The position numbers and the translations under genes are program-made. Positions 9,833 through 19,227 of a stretch of DNA of 64,000 nt are shown here, one piece after another (the first letter of the stretch is position 1; each line of letters begins with the position of its first letter). The notes under the pieces were generated by a model that was not told the DNA's origin, did no database searches, and worked only from the letters and a program-made list of their open reading frames with translations. Location: NCBI RefSeq assembly GCF_002933875.1, contig NZ_BFAV01000172.1:39778-103777 (forward strand), read 5' to 3'. The DNA is from Desulfocucumis palustris (lineage in GTDB: Bacteria; Bacillota; Desulfotomaculia; Desulfotomaculales; Desulfocucumaceae).

Positions 9833-11248
9833 TTAATACCGTTTTCTTTTCCGGATGGGGGCTATATTCAATTCATCCCTGTATTTGGCCACGGTGCGGC
9901 GGGATATTTTTATCCCCCGCTGCTTGAATATCTCGGCGATTTTCTGATCATTGAAGGGATTGGCGGAATCCTCCGAGGCCACAATCTCCTGCAGCATTTT
10001 TTTAATGCTCTCGGCGGAGGTCATGGTGCCGGAAGAATTGCTCAGCCCGGAGCTGAAGAAATATTTCATCTCCAGCACCCCCTGGGGAGTCTGTATATAT
10101 TTATTGGAGGTGGCCCGGCTGACCGTGGACTCGTGCAGTCCCACCAGGTCGGCCACCTTTTTGAGATTTAACGGTTTTAAATATTTCACCCCGTAATCCA
10201 GAAAATCCCTTTGCAGCTCAACCAGGCAGCTGGCTACTTTATACAGGGTCATGCGCCTTTGCTCAATGCTTTTAATCAGCCAGGCGGCGGCGTTCAGCTT
10301 GCTCTCCACAAAACGGCGGGTTTTGGAATCGGTATCCTTATCCTGGGACAATACCGATCGGTAGGTGGAATTTATGGTTAAACGGGGCACCGACGTGTCA
10401 TTCACCAGTATCACGTATTCCCCGCCCACTTTTTCCAGCACTATTTCCGGCACAATATAACGGGTTTCGTTGGAGTTTGTAAAATTCCTCCCGGGCTTGG
10501 GATCAAGTGTTTTAATATAATCAGCCACCCGCTGGATTTCCTGCACCGGAACCCCAAGGGTCTGGGCCATTCTGCTGAGCTTTCCCTTGGCCAGATCCAT
10601 AAGGTGGTTCTGAATAACCTGCCTGAGCAGCAAATCTTTATTGCCTAACTGGTCAACCTGTATCAACAGGCATTCCTCCAGGGATCTTGCCCCCACCCCC
10701 GACGGGTCGAAGGTTTGAACCAGTTTTAAAGCCTCCTCCACCTCGGATCTGGTGGCGCCCATTTGAACCGCCGCGTCCTCCAGCGATGTTTGCAGATAGC
10801 CGTGTTCATCCAGGTTGCCAATCAGATACTCCGCTATATTTCTGATCCTGTCCGAACAAAGGCATAAATTCAGCTGGAAAGTAAGGTGTTCCACCAGAGT
10901 CGGGGCCAGGCTGAGGAAATTCTCATAGGTGTACTGGTTTTTCTCCGAATTTCTTTCCACTTTGTTATAGCCCGGATCGCCGCTGTCGTTGAAATAATTC
11001 TCCCAGTCAATGTCATATTCTTTATCACGCTCAGTTTCCTTCCCCGCTTCAGACATTTCTACGGTCTCTGTTTCAGCCTTGTCCTGATCCTCGTTGATCT
11101 CCAGCAGGGGGTTTTCCTGAAGCTGCTGCTCAATGTAGGATTCCAGTTCCAGAGAGGAAAGCTGCAAAACAGTAATAGCCTGGCGCAGTTCAGGGGTCAT
11201 GATTAATTTTTGCGTTTGTTCGATGTTGAGACCATAACCCATGCGCAT
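9833..11248 (-). CDS. rpoN: RNA polymerase sigma-54 factor
   Basis: A 471-residue alternative sigma factor that needs enhancer-binding ATPase activators. The Gln/Leu-rich region I (LNIEQTQKLIMTPELRQAI) interacts with activators; an acidic region II follows at about residues 55-90; the core-binding and HTH regions occupy the middle. The C-terminal RpoN box reads SRRTVAKYR, one change from the classical ARRTVAKYR, and contacts the -24 element. It has ATG with GGGGTGAAAGG upstream. In many clostridia rpoN precedes cggR-gap-pgk; here pgk follows directly. No sigma-54 activator gene or clear -24/-12 promoter was seen in the window. Confidence 0.97.
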   Translation of the reverse strand: MRMGYGLNIEQTQKLIMTPELRQAITVLQLSSLELESYIEQQLQENPLLEINEDQDKAETETVEMSEAGKETERDKEYDIDWENYFNDSGDPGYNKVERNSEKNQYTYENFLSLAPTLVEHLTFQLNLCLCSDRIRNIAEYLIGNLDEHGYLQTSLEDAAVQMGATRSEVEEALKLVQTFDPSGVGARSLEECLLIQVDQLGNKDLLLRQVIQNHLMDLAKGKLSRMAQTLGVPVQEIQRVADYIKTLDPKPGRNFTNSNETRYIVPEIVLEKVGGEYVILVNDTSVPRLTINSTYRSVLSQDKDTDSKTRRFVESKLNAAAWLIKSIEQRRMTLYKVASCLVELQRDFLDYGVKYLKPLNLKKVADLVGLHESTVSRATSNKYIQTPQGVLEMKYFFSSGLSNSSGTMTSAESIKKMLQEIVASEDSANPFNDQKIAEIFKQRGIKISRRTVAKYRDELNIAPIRKRKRY

Positions 11249-11457
11249 TGCCTTTCACCCCTTGATCTTCGATAATCCCCCGGAAAGCCTGCCACATTTC
11301 ATAAATTCCGGGCAGCCTCCGAATTGATTTTAAAACGTTCAATATTGTCAAAAAAATTTTAATAAATAATAAATTCTCTGTTTACAGCGAAATTTCCTGC
11401 CTTCCCTGGCCTGATACCAGCATATTCGCAAGGTAAATGTTTCATTACCCAGCTAAA

Positions 11458-12045
11458 TTATCTTCTCAGCCTTGCGGGAAAGAGCAGCCGCAAGCCGGTC
11501 AGGGCCGTCATTATCAATGCTGTTGACAGCGCCAGGACAAATTGTCCGGACATGTAAAAATAGGGATGAAGCTGGTAACGGTAATCCGCCAGGTCATTCA
11601 AAATCATCCAGGCCAGGACGCCCGCGCCCTGGACCGGCGCAACCCGGAGGGTTCGCAGGTATATCCACCCCTCCAGGGCCATTCCCAGGTGCGAAAGCCA
11701 GAGAAACACCTCTGTAAGGGCAATTTCACCACCGCTAAGCCAGTAATCGGTAATCAGCACCACGGCCCACAGCCCGTATTTAATGCAGGTGGCGCACGCC
11801 AGGGCGCCAATGGCGCCGCTCCTGAGGCCCAGCAGAAACAAACCGGCCATAAGGGCGAACAGCGTGGTGGAAAGCGGGCTGTCCGGAACAAGAGGCCATA
11901 CCGCCGGCGGGGTTTCGGAAAGCTGCCCGCCGTACCAGTAATACCCGTAAATGGAGCCGAAAAAATTTATAACCAGCAAAGGTATTAAAAAACGCTTCTG
12001 CCACGGATTTTTCCAAAGTTCACGCCAAAGCTCGAAGGGATTCAT
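11458..12045 (-). CDS. DUF1405 family membrane protein (YpjA-like)
   Basis: A 195-residue protein with about six hydrophobic segments and the family-like N-terminal stretch LVINFFGSIYGYYWYGGQL. The family is represented in Bacillus subtilis by YpjA, of unknown function. ATG start. It lies 40 bases downstream of the hexapeptide acyltransferase and is probably the last gene of the rapZ-yvcK-whiA run. The 209 bases between it and rpoN contain an AT-rich stretch with a TTGACA (minus strand, 11346-11351) that might belong to an rpoN promoter, but no convincing -10. Confidence 0.75.
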   Translation of the reverse strand: MNPFELWRELWKNPWQKRFLIPLLVINFFGSIYGYYWYGGQLSETPPAVWPLVPDSPLSTTLFALMAGLFLLGLRSGAIGALACATCIKYGLWAVVLITDYWLSGGEIALTEVFLWLSHLGMALEGWIYLRTLRVAPVQGAGVLAWMILNDLADYRYQLHPYFYMSGQFVLALSTALIMTALTGLRLLFPARLRR

Positions 12046-12085
12046 TGATATAATGTTCCTTGTCTTATACTATGTTGCTTTCAGC

Positions 12086-12616
12086 CTATTTGCCAACGGT
12101 TTCCATACAATCCGCCGCAATGTTATAGTTTTCCCTGACAACCTTCGCGGGCACTCCCGCCGCCAGCGCCCCGGGGGGAATATCCCGGTTGACCAGCGAG
12201 CCCGCCCCCACCACCGCGCCGTCACCTATGCTTACTCCGGGCAGAACGGTGCTGTTGGCGCCCAGCATTACCTCCCTGCCTATCTTAACCGTCCCGGTGC
12301 GATACTCCCTGATTAAAAATTCGTGGCACAATATGGTGCAGTTATAACCCAGCACGGAGTTCTCACCGATGGAAATAAGCTGGGGGAAAAAAACATCCAT
12401 CATGGCCATCAGCCCCACCGAGGTATTCTTTCCAACCTTCATTCCAAGGCTCTTATATAGCCATCTTTTCAAATGCAGCGAAGGCAGGTAGCGGCATAAT
12501 GTTATGATGGCAAAATTCCAGCACACCCGGAGCGGATTAACCGCGCTGCACCAGAGGTGCAGTGAATTTTTGCCGGGCGGGGAAGGCACGTGCTTCAGCC
12601 GCCTCCGGTCGGTCAT
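12086..12616 (-). CDS. Hexapeptide-repeat acyltransferase
   Basis: A 176-residue protein of the left-handed beta-helix acetyltransferase family. From about residue 60 it is built from hexapeptide repeats ([38 protein letters not shown]). [16 protein letters not shown] is the family's terminal signature. A catalytic-type His lies in ILCHEFL. It probably transfers an acetyl or other acyl group from a CoA or ACP donor to a sugar; the substrate is unknown. The start ATG overlaps the whiA stop as ATGA, so the two are translationally coupled. The ~35-residue N-terminus is longer than in minimal family members. Confidence 0.85.
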   Translation of the reverse strand: MTDRRRLKHVPSPPGKNSLHLWCSAVNPLRVCWNFAIITLCRYLPSLHLKRWLYKSLGMKVGKNTSVGLMAMMDVFFPQLISIGENSVLGYNCTILCHEFLIREYRTGTVKIGREVMLGANSTVLPGVSIGDGAVVGAGSLVNRDIPPGALAAGVPAKVVRENYNIAADCMETVGK

Positions 12617-13566
12617 TTATGGGTCCTCCGTTGGTTCATTCTGAACTTTTCGGCAATTTCCTCTATTTTTCTCATCCTGTGGTTGATGCCGGACTTGCCC
12701 AGCCGGGGTTCCATCATGTCCCCCAGTTCCCTGAGGCTGACGTCCGGGTGGGCCAGCCTGGCCTCCGCCACCACTTTAAGGGACGGGGGCAGTTTGCCCA
12801 GCCCCATGTGCCTGTCCACCAGATTAATATTATCCAGCTGCCTCACCGCGGCATCCACGGTTTTGTTCAAATTTGCCGTTTCACAGTTTACCAGGCGGTT
12901 GACCTGGTTGCGCATATCCTTGTAAATACGGGTGTTTTCAAACTCCAGCAGGGCCGTATGGGCTCCGATTATACTCAAAAAATTAACAATCTGCTCGCTT
13001 TCCTTCAAATAAACCACGAACCAGTTTTTCCGGCGGCTTATTTTGGCCGACAGCTTGAACTTTCTGATAAGCTCCGCCAGGTCGGCGGCATGACTCTCGT
13101 TAGTGGTTATAATTTCTAAATGGTAAGTGCCCTCCGGGTTGCTTACCGAACCACCGCCCAGAAAGGCGCCCCTGAGGTAGGAGCGGCGGCAGCAGTCCCG
13201 GCGGATAAACTGGTTTTTAATGCCCTGCAGAAAATTTCCCCTTTTATTCAAAAGGCCCAGGGCTGCGAGTATTTCCAGGGTCTTGGGCTGTGGCGGCACC
13301 TGCACCATGTAAACATTATTTTTACGCAGCTTTATCTTTTTCTCAGCCTGCACTTCCGTTTGAACACCGAATAACTCCCTGAGAAGAATAAAAATTTTCC
13401 TGGCCACGGCAGCGTTTTCATTAACAATTTTCAATAAAACCTGCTTGTCGCTGATTTGGATGCTGCCGTCCAGCTTGGCCAGGGCGGACAGTTCCGCTAT
13501 TTTGCAGCAGCGGTTTACATTTAACACCCGGGCCAATTCATTTTTTGTCAACGTGGAGAAGGACAA
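12613..13566 (-). CDS. whiA: DNA-binding protein WhiA
   Basis: A 317-residue protein with an N-terminal degenerate LAGLIDADG-endonuclease-like fold ([26 protein letters not shown]) and a C-terminal helix-turn-helix ([30 protein letters not shown]). WhiA controls cell division and sporulation genes in actinobacteria and influences division and chromosome segregation in Firmicutes. The start is TTG behind GGGGGATTTGAGGA. Normally it follows yvcK directly; here a polysaccharide deacetylase gene lies between them on the same strand. It overlaps the downstream acyltransferase by four bases. Confidence 0.95.
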   Translation of the reverse strand: MSFSTLTKNELARVLNVNRCCKIAELSALAKLDGSIQISDKQVLLKIVNENAAVARKIFILLRELFGVQTEVQAEKKIKLRKNNVYMVQVPPQPKTLEILAALGLLNKRGNFLQGIKNQFIRRDCCRRSYLRGAFLGGGSVSNPEGTYHLEIITTNESHAADLAELIRKFKLSAKISRRKNWFVVYLKESEQIVNFLSIIGAHTALLEFENTRIYKDMRNQVNRLVNCETANLNKTVDAAVRQLDNINLVDRHMGLGKLPPSLKVVAEARLAHPDVSLRELGDMMEPRLGKSGINHRMRKIEEIAEKFRMNQRRTHK

Positions 13567-13747
13567 TCCTCAAATCCCCCTCTCTCCCTCGCAAATATTA
13601 TACCACAATGCAAAAAATAAGCCCAGGAAAATAGCGGTATTGCCCTTCTCCCGGCCAAAATAAAAATTACGGACATAGGTTTGGAACGTTCCTTGCTTGA
13701 AGGCAGGCCGGCCTGGGCACAACCCCGCAGCCACGGAACTCCCCGGT

Positions 13748-14614
13748 TTAGATGGCCTTGGAAGGTTTCCCTGTTCTCTGCCATTTGCTCAGCTCGTATA
13801 TAAATCTGCCCTGGGTATAATCCCCCCGCACCCGGATTCTTCTCAGGGTATAAATGCCGTCACTTTCCCTGGCCAGACCCTGTTTTGTGGTAACCGCCGC
13901 CAGGTAGCCGCTTTCCCTCACCATATCCACCACCCTTTGATTATAATTTCCATAAGGATAGCAGAACACATCCACTTTTTTACCCAGACCCTTTTCCAGT
14001 TTTATTTTGCTCCGGGCTATTTCCTTCCGGGCCCTGTCCGGGTCCACCTCCGCCAGGTGAGGGTGGCTTAAGGTGTGGGAACCTATGGTTATTCCCCCGG
14101 AGGACATTTCCCTCAATTCCTTCCATCCGGCCATGTGATTCAGGGGCTGGCGCCCCGCCCTGTAGTCAAAATCATTGATTCCCCCGATGGTGTCGGCCAC
14201 CACGAAAACCGTGGCGGTCATTCCATACTTTTTCAGTATGGGAAAGGCATAGGTGTAATTATCCAGGTAGCCGTCGTCAAAGGTTATAACCACCGGTTTT
14301 TTCGGAAGAGGCCTGCCCCGTTTAAAGTACTCCGCCAAATCCACAAGGGAAATGGAGTGGAAGCCTTTTTTCTTCAGAAACCGGAGCTGCCTGTCGAAAG
14401 ACCTGGGTGTAACCCTGAGGCCATATCCGCCCACAAAGGGGTCGGGGTTGACCTTGTGATACATTAATACGGGAACTTCCCGGGAAATGTCGCCGGTATA
14501 AGCGTAATCGGCCAGGGACTCCGCCAGATCGTCCCTGGCGCAGCCCACGGCGTAAAAAAATACATATACGGACAGGGCTGTAATTACCAGCAAAGCAATT
14601 ATCTTTTTAGCCAT
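13748..14614 (-). CDS. Polysaccharide deacetylase (NodB/CE4 family), membrane-anchored or secreted
   Basis: A 288-residue protein with an N-terminal hydrophobic segment (residues 4-25) that can serve as signal anchor. The NodB domain follows: TFDDGY at 111-116 (motif 1, catalytic Asp and metal Asp), SHTLSHPHL at 179-187 (motif 2, metal His residues) and the CYPYG motif 3. The YHK in VLMYHKVNP is typical of the subgroup related to PgaB/IcaB-type and cell-wall deacetylases. It would remove N-acetyl groups from an extracytoplasmic polysaccharide. Its insertion between yvcK and whiA is unusual; cell-wall metabolism is a plausible shared theme because YvcK also affects the wall. Confidence 0.9.
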   Translation of the reverse strand: MAKKIIALLVITALSVYVFFYAVGCARDDLAESLADYAYTGDISREVPVLMYHKVNPDPFVGGYGLRVTPRSFDRQLRFLKKKGFHSISLVDLAEYFKRGRPLPKKPVVITFDDGYLDNYTYAFPILKKYGMTATVFVVADTIGGINDFDYRAGRQPLNHMAGWKELREMSSGGITIGSHTLSHPHLAEVDPDRARKEIARSKIKLEKGLGKKVDVFCYPYGNYNQRVVDMVRESGYLAAVTTKQGLARESDGIYTLRRIRVRGDYTQGRFIYELSKWQRTGKPSKAI

Positions 14615-14657
14615 TTGATTAAATTACTCCGCGCTTATTAACATTTTTTACAGGCTT

Positions 14658-15980
14658 TCAGTCTGCCTGGCCGTTGCCCATGCCATGCAACAGACTCATT
14701 CTTTCCAGGGGCTTTTTATTGGCCAGGGTAAGATTAATAATGGTTTCCGCAAGCTTTTTCGGATTGTGCCTTGCCATGTCCCCGCCGGCCAGGAATTCTC
14801 CGGTAACGGCCTTTGCTCCCAGTTTTTCTATTTCCCTGGGGTCCACCCGGACTTTTACGGCCCCTTCCTTGCTGTAGCGGTTTTTCAGGAAAGCCGGTAT
14901 TTCCTCCGTGTTCACCGCCATATAGTCCACAACCTCCCCGGAGTGAGCCACTATCGCCCCCAGGTGTTCACTGGCGGTATAACCGTCTGTTTCTCCGGGT
15001 TGGGTCATTATATTGCACACATATATTTTTATAGCCCGGGTACGGGCCAGGGCATCGGCCATACCCCGCACCATCAGGTTGGGAATTATGCTGGTATACA
15101 GGCTGCCGGGGCCGAGTATGACGGCATCCGCCTCGTGAATGGCCTTCAGTGCCTCCGGAAGAGGGTAACAGTCCGCGGGGTCCAGAAAAACCCTCTCTAT
15201 CCGCCTGCCGTACCCGGGAATGCTGGACTCCCCCCAAACTACGGCCCCATCGGAAAATTCCGCGCCCAGCCTCACATCCTCCAGGGTGGCCGGCAGCACC
15301 CGCCCCCGAATGGCCAATACCCTGCTCATACCCTGCACCCCTTGATGAAAGCCGCCGGCCACTTCATTCAAAGCGGCCAGCAATAGGTTCCCCAGATTGT
15401 GGCCCTTTAGTTCACCCGTGGTAAACCGGTATTGCAACAGGGCTTCCATAAGGGATTCTTTATCGGCCAGGGCAACCATGCAGTTGCGGATATCCCCGGG
15501 GGGCAGGATACCCAGATCACCCCTCAGCCGGCCGGAGCTTCCTCCGTCGTCCGCCACGGAAACTATGGCGGTAATGTTGCTGGTATAATCTTTAATACCC
15601 CTCAACAGCACGGACAGGCCGGAGCCGCCGCCGATTACCACAATTCTGGGCCCCCGGCGCAGATATCGCCTGCTGTAAATAATATCCACCAGCCGCTGCT
15701 CCCCCGCCGGAGCCAGCACGGCGATAATGGAACGAAAAGTTCTTTGCAGCCCCAGCAGTACGGCCGCCAGTCCGGTAAGGGGAAATACCAGCACCCAGGG
15801 CCAGCCGGCCAGGGGTCCAAGTATCTCCCGGGCGCCGGCCATTATTTCGGTTCTGGTGACAGGCATCAGCAAGCCTGCCAGCAGCACGGTGCCCCCCAGG
15901 GTCAGCGCGGTGCCGGCCAGCACCAGAAACAGCCAGCGTTTCACATGAAGGCCGGGATATAGCCACTTAAACAAATTCAT
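14658..15980 (-). CDS. yvcK: YvcK/CofD-like gluconeogenesis factor with N-terminal membrane domain
   Basis: A 440-residue protein. The cytoplasmic CofD-like domain starts near residue 111 with VVIGGGSGLSVLLRGIK; SVADDGGSSGRLR and PPGDIRNCMVALAD follow, all conserved in YvcK, a UDP-sugar-binding protein needed for growth on gluconeogenic carbon and for cell-wall homeostasis. The first ~90 residues are extra compared with the Bacillus protein and contain two hydrophobic segments (about 15-40 and 60-78), so the protein is probably membrane-anchored. Its ATG overlaps the rapZ stop (TAATG), confirming an operon rapZ-yvcK-deacetylase-whiA. Confidence 0.93.
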   Translation of the reverse strand: MNLFKWLYPGLHVKRWLFLVLAGTALTLGGTVLLAGLLMPVTRTEIMAGAREILGPLAGWPWVLVFPLTGLAAVLLGLQRTFRSIIAVLAPAGEQRLVDIIYSRRYLRRGPRIVVIGGGSGLSVLLRGIKDYTSNITAIVSVADDGGSSGRLRGDLGILPPGDIRNCMVALADKESLMEALLQYRFTTGELKGHNLGNLLLAALNEVAGGFHQGVQGMSRVLAIRGRVLPATLEDVRLGAEFSDGAVVWGESSIPGYGRRIERVFLDPADCYPLPEALKAIHEADAVILGPGSLYTSIIPNLMVRGMADALARTRAIKIYVCNIMTQPGETDGYTASEHLGAIVAHSGEVVDYMAVNTEEIPAFLKNRYSKEGAVKVRVDPREIEKLGAKAVTGEFLAGGDMARHNPKKLAETIINLTLANKKPLERMSLLHGMGNGQAD

Positions 15981-16861
15981 TACTTACCGGTCCCCGCGTC
16001 CCGGTCCAGGTCCCTGTGCCGTACTTTAACTCTATAGCTTTTATTCTTGAGATATTCAGTAAGTTTGTTGGCCAGGGTAACCGAGCGGTGTTTTCCTCCT
16101 GTACAGCCGACGGCTATCATCAATGTGGTTTTTCCCTCCTTGACATACTGGGGGAGCAAAAACTCAATCAGTTCGAATAATTTATCCATAAAACCGGTGG
16201 CTCCGGGGGTGCTTAAAACAAAATTCTGGACGTCCGGATGGTTCCCGGTGAGCGGCCGCAGCACCGGATCATAATGGGGGTTGGGCAGAAACCTGACATC
16301 GAAAACCAGGTCGCTGTCCATGGGTATACCGTATTTGTATCCAAAGGACACCACCGTGACCCGAAGCCGGGAAGTATCGGCGCTGTCTCCGTACAAATTG
16401 TTCATTTCCTCTTTTAGCTGGGCGGGGCTCATGGTGGAGGTGTCAATTATTTTGTGGGCCAAACCCCGCAGCTCTTCGAGTTTTTTCCTCTCTTTCAACA
16501 CCCACTGCAACACCTCGCCGTCGGGACTTAAAGGGTGGCTCCGCCGGGATTCTTTAAAGCGCCTGATCAGGGTTTCATCCGAAGCCTCCAAAAACAATAT
16601 ATGATACCTGACATCCGATTGATCCAATTCAGCCAAAACTTCGGACAGGGAGTCGAAAAATTCTCCGCCCCTGACATCCACCACCAGGGCGATTTTTTTA
16701 ATTTCAGCCTTGGACTGCACGCAAAGTTCGGCAAATTTGGGTATCAGCGCGGGCGGGATGTTGTCCACGCAAAAATAGCCCATATCCTCAAGACAGCGCA
16801 CGGCCTGGGTCTTTCCGGCTCCGGAAAGGCCTGATACAATAATTAAGCTCTGCATGGACAA
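15980..16861 (-). CDS. rapZ: RNase adapter protein RapZ / YvcJ, nucleotide-binding
   Basis: A 293-residue P-loop protein: GLSGAGKT at 11-18 binds nucleotide, and the C-terminal [17 protein letters not shown] motif (here [18 protein letters not shown]) is diagnostic. In enterobacteria RapZ targets the small RNA GlmZ for degradation to control GlcN6P synthesis; in Bacillus YvcJ is a GTP/ATPase linked to competence. TTG at 16861 has ribosome site GGAGG at 8 bases; an ATG six bases further in is the alternative. It is first in the rapZ-yvcK-whiA operon. Confidence 0.95.
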   Translation of the reverse strand: MSMQSLIIVSGLSGAGKTQAVRCLEDMGYFCVDNIPPALIPKFAELCVQSKAEIKKIALVVDVRGGEFFDSLSEVLAELDQSDVRYHILFLEASDETLIRRFKESRRSHPLSPDGEVLQWVLKERKKLEELRGLAHKIIDTSTMSPAQLKEEMNNLYGDSADTSRLRVTVVSFGYKYGIPMDSDLVFDVRFLPNPHYDPVLRPLTGNHPDVQNFVLSTPGATGFMDKLFELIEFLLPQYVKEGKTTLMIAVGCTGGKHRSVTLANKLTEYLKNKSYRVKVRHRDLDRDAGTGK

Positions 16862-16908
16862 TATATCCCCCTCCCATATTGAATTCTATACTGTCATTGC
16901 TAAAAAAT

Positions 16909-17670
16909 CTATACCCGGCGAAATTTCCCTGCCGGGAAATCACTCCGGGTATTAAACACCTGCTCCATTGGAAAATTAAGGCGCTCCAGCAGGGCTTCCC
17001 CTTCTCCCAGCCGGCCCACCCCGGACGGGGTGTGAGCGTCACTGTTAACGGAAATGGGAGTCCCGTGGCGCAGGGCCGCGGTTACAATTTCTTCCTTGTC
17101 GTATTTGTGGCCGGTATTAATTTCCATGGCCGTGCCGTACCGGGCGCAAACCCTGGCCAGCTCGTCCAAATCCACCGCCAGCATAAGATTGGGGTGGCTC
17201 ACTATGTCCACCGGGTTTTTGCGGACAGCCTCAGCCTGCGCCTTGGTGTTGCCGCTTCGCAGCCGCTCCCTGGCAAATCTGCTCACCCTGGCAAACTGGT
17301 TGGGCAATAGCCAGGTCAGCGCTTCGGACCCGCGATCCGGCAGTACGAAGGGATGGAGTCCGGCCACCAGCAGGTCCAGCCTCCCGGCCAGCTCCGGGGG
17401 TATGTCCAGTTTTCCGTCGGTACCGGTGACATTGGCCTCCGCCCCGATTAAAACCCTTATCTGAAATTCCTCTTCAAGCTTTCCGGCTTCAGCGGCGGAT
17501 TCCCGGTACACCGAAAGATTTTCAACCCCGATGCCGATGCCCCGGGGGCCGTGATCCGTTATACCCACCGCCTTCAGTCCCGATTTTGCCGCCGCCTGGA
17601 CATTTTCCCGGATGGTTCCCCTGCCGTCGCTTTTCACCGTGTGGGTATGGAAATCCGCCCATAGTCGCAT
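16909..17670 (-). CDS. PHP-domain phosphoesterase (YcdX-like)
   Basis: A 253-residue polymerase-and-histidinol-phosphatase fold protein. Metal-binding motifs appear in order: DFHTHTVKSDG (residues 6-16), GITDHG, GAEAN, SHPNLML, and the C-terminal NSDAH. These make a trinuclear Zn/Mn site expected to hydrolyse phosphate esters. The substrate is unknown. The gene lies about 50 bases upstream of rapZ on the same strand and 31 bases downstream of pgi. Related proteins are annotated as phosphatases or histidinol phosphatases, but no His-pathway genes are nearby, so a general phosphatase role is more likely. Confidence 0.88.
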   Translation of the reverse strand: MRLWADFHTHTVKSDGRGTIRENVQAAAKSGLKAVGITDHGPRGIGIGVENLSVYRESAAEAGKLEEEFQIRVLIGAEANVTGTDGKLDIPPELAGRLDLLVAGLHPFVLPDRGSEALTWLLPNQFARVSRFARERLRSGNTKAQAEAVRKNPVDIVSHPNLMLAVDLDELARVCARYGTAMEINTGHKYDKEEIVTAALRHGTPISVNSDAHTPSGVGRLGEGEALLERLNFPMEQVFNTRSDFPAGKFRRV

Positions 17671-17701
17671 TTTGCCTTAACGTCATCTCCCGCTTCAATG
17701 G

Positions 17702-19096
17702 TTATATTTCAAACACTATCCGCTCATTATTATATTTCTCCACCTGCTTTTCGTATTCAGCCCGCCTGCCGGCGTAATCCTCCCTGCCCATCAGGGCGTA
17801 GGTTATGTTTTTGCCTTCCTCCACCCCCGGCTGATTATAGGGGTTTATATCCCAGAGCCCGGCTGTGAACACCACCAGGGCCTCGTAAAAATAAAACAGC
17901 GCTCCCAGGGATTCCGGGGATATATCCTTAACGGTTATCCGGTAGCAGGGTGTTCCAGTCCCCACCAGACTCATCTCCGTTGACAGCTGCTCTATGGCCA
18001 ACTGCTCCGCCATGGTATGTCCGGCAAAATAGGAATACTCCTTCTCCTTTGAAAACTCCCCGGTCAGGGGAATGTCCCCGGAGAAGGCTTCAACCCTGGC
18101 AAAACCTATTACTTTGTCCGCCGGCCCCTCTTTGAAAAGCTGCAGAATTGAATGCTGGTCCGTGGCTCCCAGGCTGGTTAAAGGAGTGGTCCCCGCGTTA
18201 ACCGCCTCTCCCTTGCCGGACAGCCTTTTGCCCAGGCTTTCCGCCCAGAGCTGCACAAACCAGAGCCCGAATTCAAAAAGAAAGCTGCTGTAATTAAAAA
18301 GCACATGGATGGACTTTCCCTTTAGCGCCAGTTCGTACAGGCATGTTCCCAGGGCGAACAGGCTGTTATTCTCCGGCGGGTTGTCAATTATCGACCCGTG
18401 CACCGCCCGGGCCCCCGCCATAAGCCTGGCGCTGTCCACCCCGGCAATTTCCGAGGGCAAAAAGCCCACCGAGGAAAGAACCGAGTACCTGCCGGGCAGA
18501 TCCCCGGGTATGTGCAGCAGGTGGCACCCCAGGTCCCGGGCGATATGGTTGATGCCGTTGTCCGCTTTATCACAGATTATCACTATATCCTTTACATCCC
18601 CGCCGGCCTCCCGGTATTTTTTATAAAAATATATAAACTGCGCCGCGGTTTCCGGGGTGGAGCCGGATTTGCTGGTATAAATCAGGGCTGTCTTTTTAAT
18701 ATCGATGATATTCTCCAGTTTGGCCACCAGCAGGGGGTCAAGATTGTCCAGTATAAACAGCCGGGGCTCATCCCGCCGCTCCATGTTATAAAAGGGCCCT
18801 TTGAGGAACTGCAGCACCGCCCTGGCGCCCAGGGCGGACCCGCCGATGCCCAGAACCAGAACGTTTTGGTATTTGGTTTTTATTTTTTGGGCCAGCTCTT
18901 TAATGCCGGGTATGGAGGCCTCCTCAGCCAGGGAAAGGGCCAGGGGGGATTTTCCCTCTTTTAATGAAGTTTGAAACTGCTCAAACACCCCGGCATACTT
19001 TCGGGGGTATCCCTTAAATTCATTTGCCGGAATAAATCCCCCGGCGCCGTCGCCACCCAGCAGGTGTCCGATATCAACACTCATTATCCCGTTCAA
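17702..19096 (-). CDS. pgi: Glucose-6-phosphate isomerase
   Basis: A 464-residue SIS-fold enzyme interconverting glucose 6-phosphate and fructose 6-phosphate. VLGIGGSALGARA and TSKSGSTPET are the sugar-phosphate-binding loops, and VGTGTPCYRI lies near the C-terminal part. The TTG at 19096 is chosen because it is eight bases from AAGGAG; an upstream in-frame GTG at 19105 overlaps that ribosome site. It is shorter than the ~550-residue enterobacterial type and matches the Firmicute form. Adjacent genes encode debranching enzyme, glucokinase and a HAD phosphatase, which suggests glycogen or glucan use. Confidence 0.95.
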   Translation of the reverse strand: MNGIMSVDIGHLLGGDGAGGFIPANEFKGYPRKYAGVFEQFQTSLKEGKSPLALSLAEEASIPGIKELAQKIKTKYQNVLVLGIGGSALGARAVLQFLKGPFYNMERRDEPRLFILDNLDPLLVAKLENIIDIKKTALIYTSKSGSTPETAAQFIYFYKKYREAGGDVKDIVIICDKADNGINHIARDLGCHLLHIPGDLPGRYSVLSSVGFLPSEIAGVDSARLMAGARAVHGSIIDNPPENNSLFALGTCLYELALKGKSIHVLFNYSSFLFEFGLWFVQLWAESLGKRLSGKGEAVNAGTTPLTSLGATDQHSILQLFKEGPADKVIGFARVEAFSGDIPLTGEFSKEKEYSYFAGHTMAEQLAIEQLSTEMSLVGTGTPCYRITVKDISPESLGALFYFYEALVVFTAGLWDINPYNQPGVEEGKNITYALMGREDYAGRRAEYEKQVEKYNNERIVFEI

Positions 19097-19227
19097 AATA
19101 ATCACTCCTTGTATGCTATGACCAACAGGCTAATTTCCAGCCGGTCATATTTATTTTTAAAGTTGCTATTGGGTTTTGGGATATACCCCGGGACAAGCAC
19201 TGTACAACCGATAGCGGGGCGGTTCAT

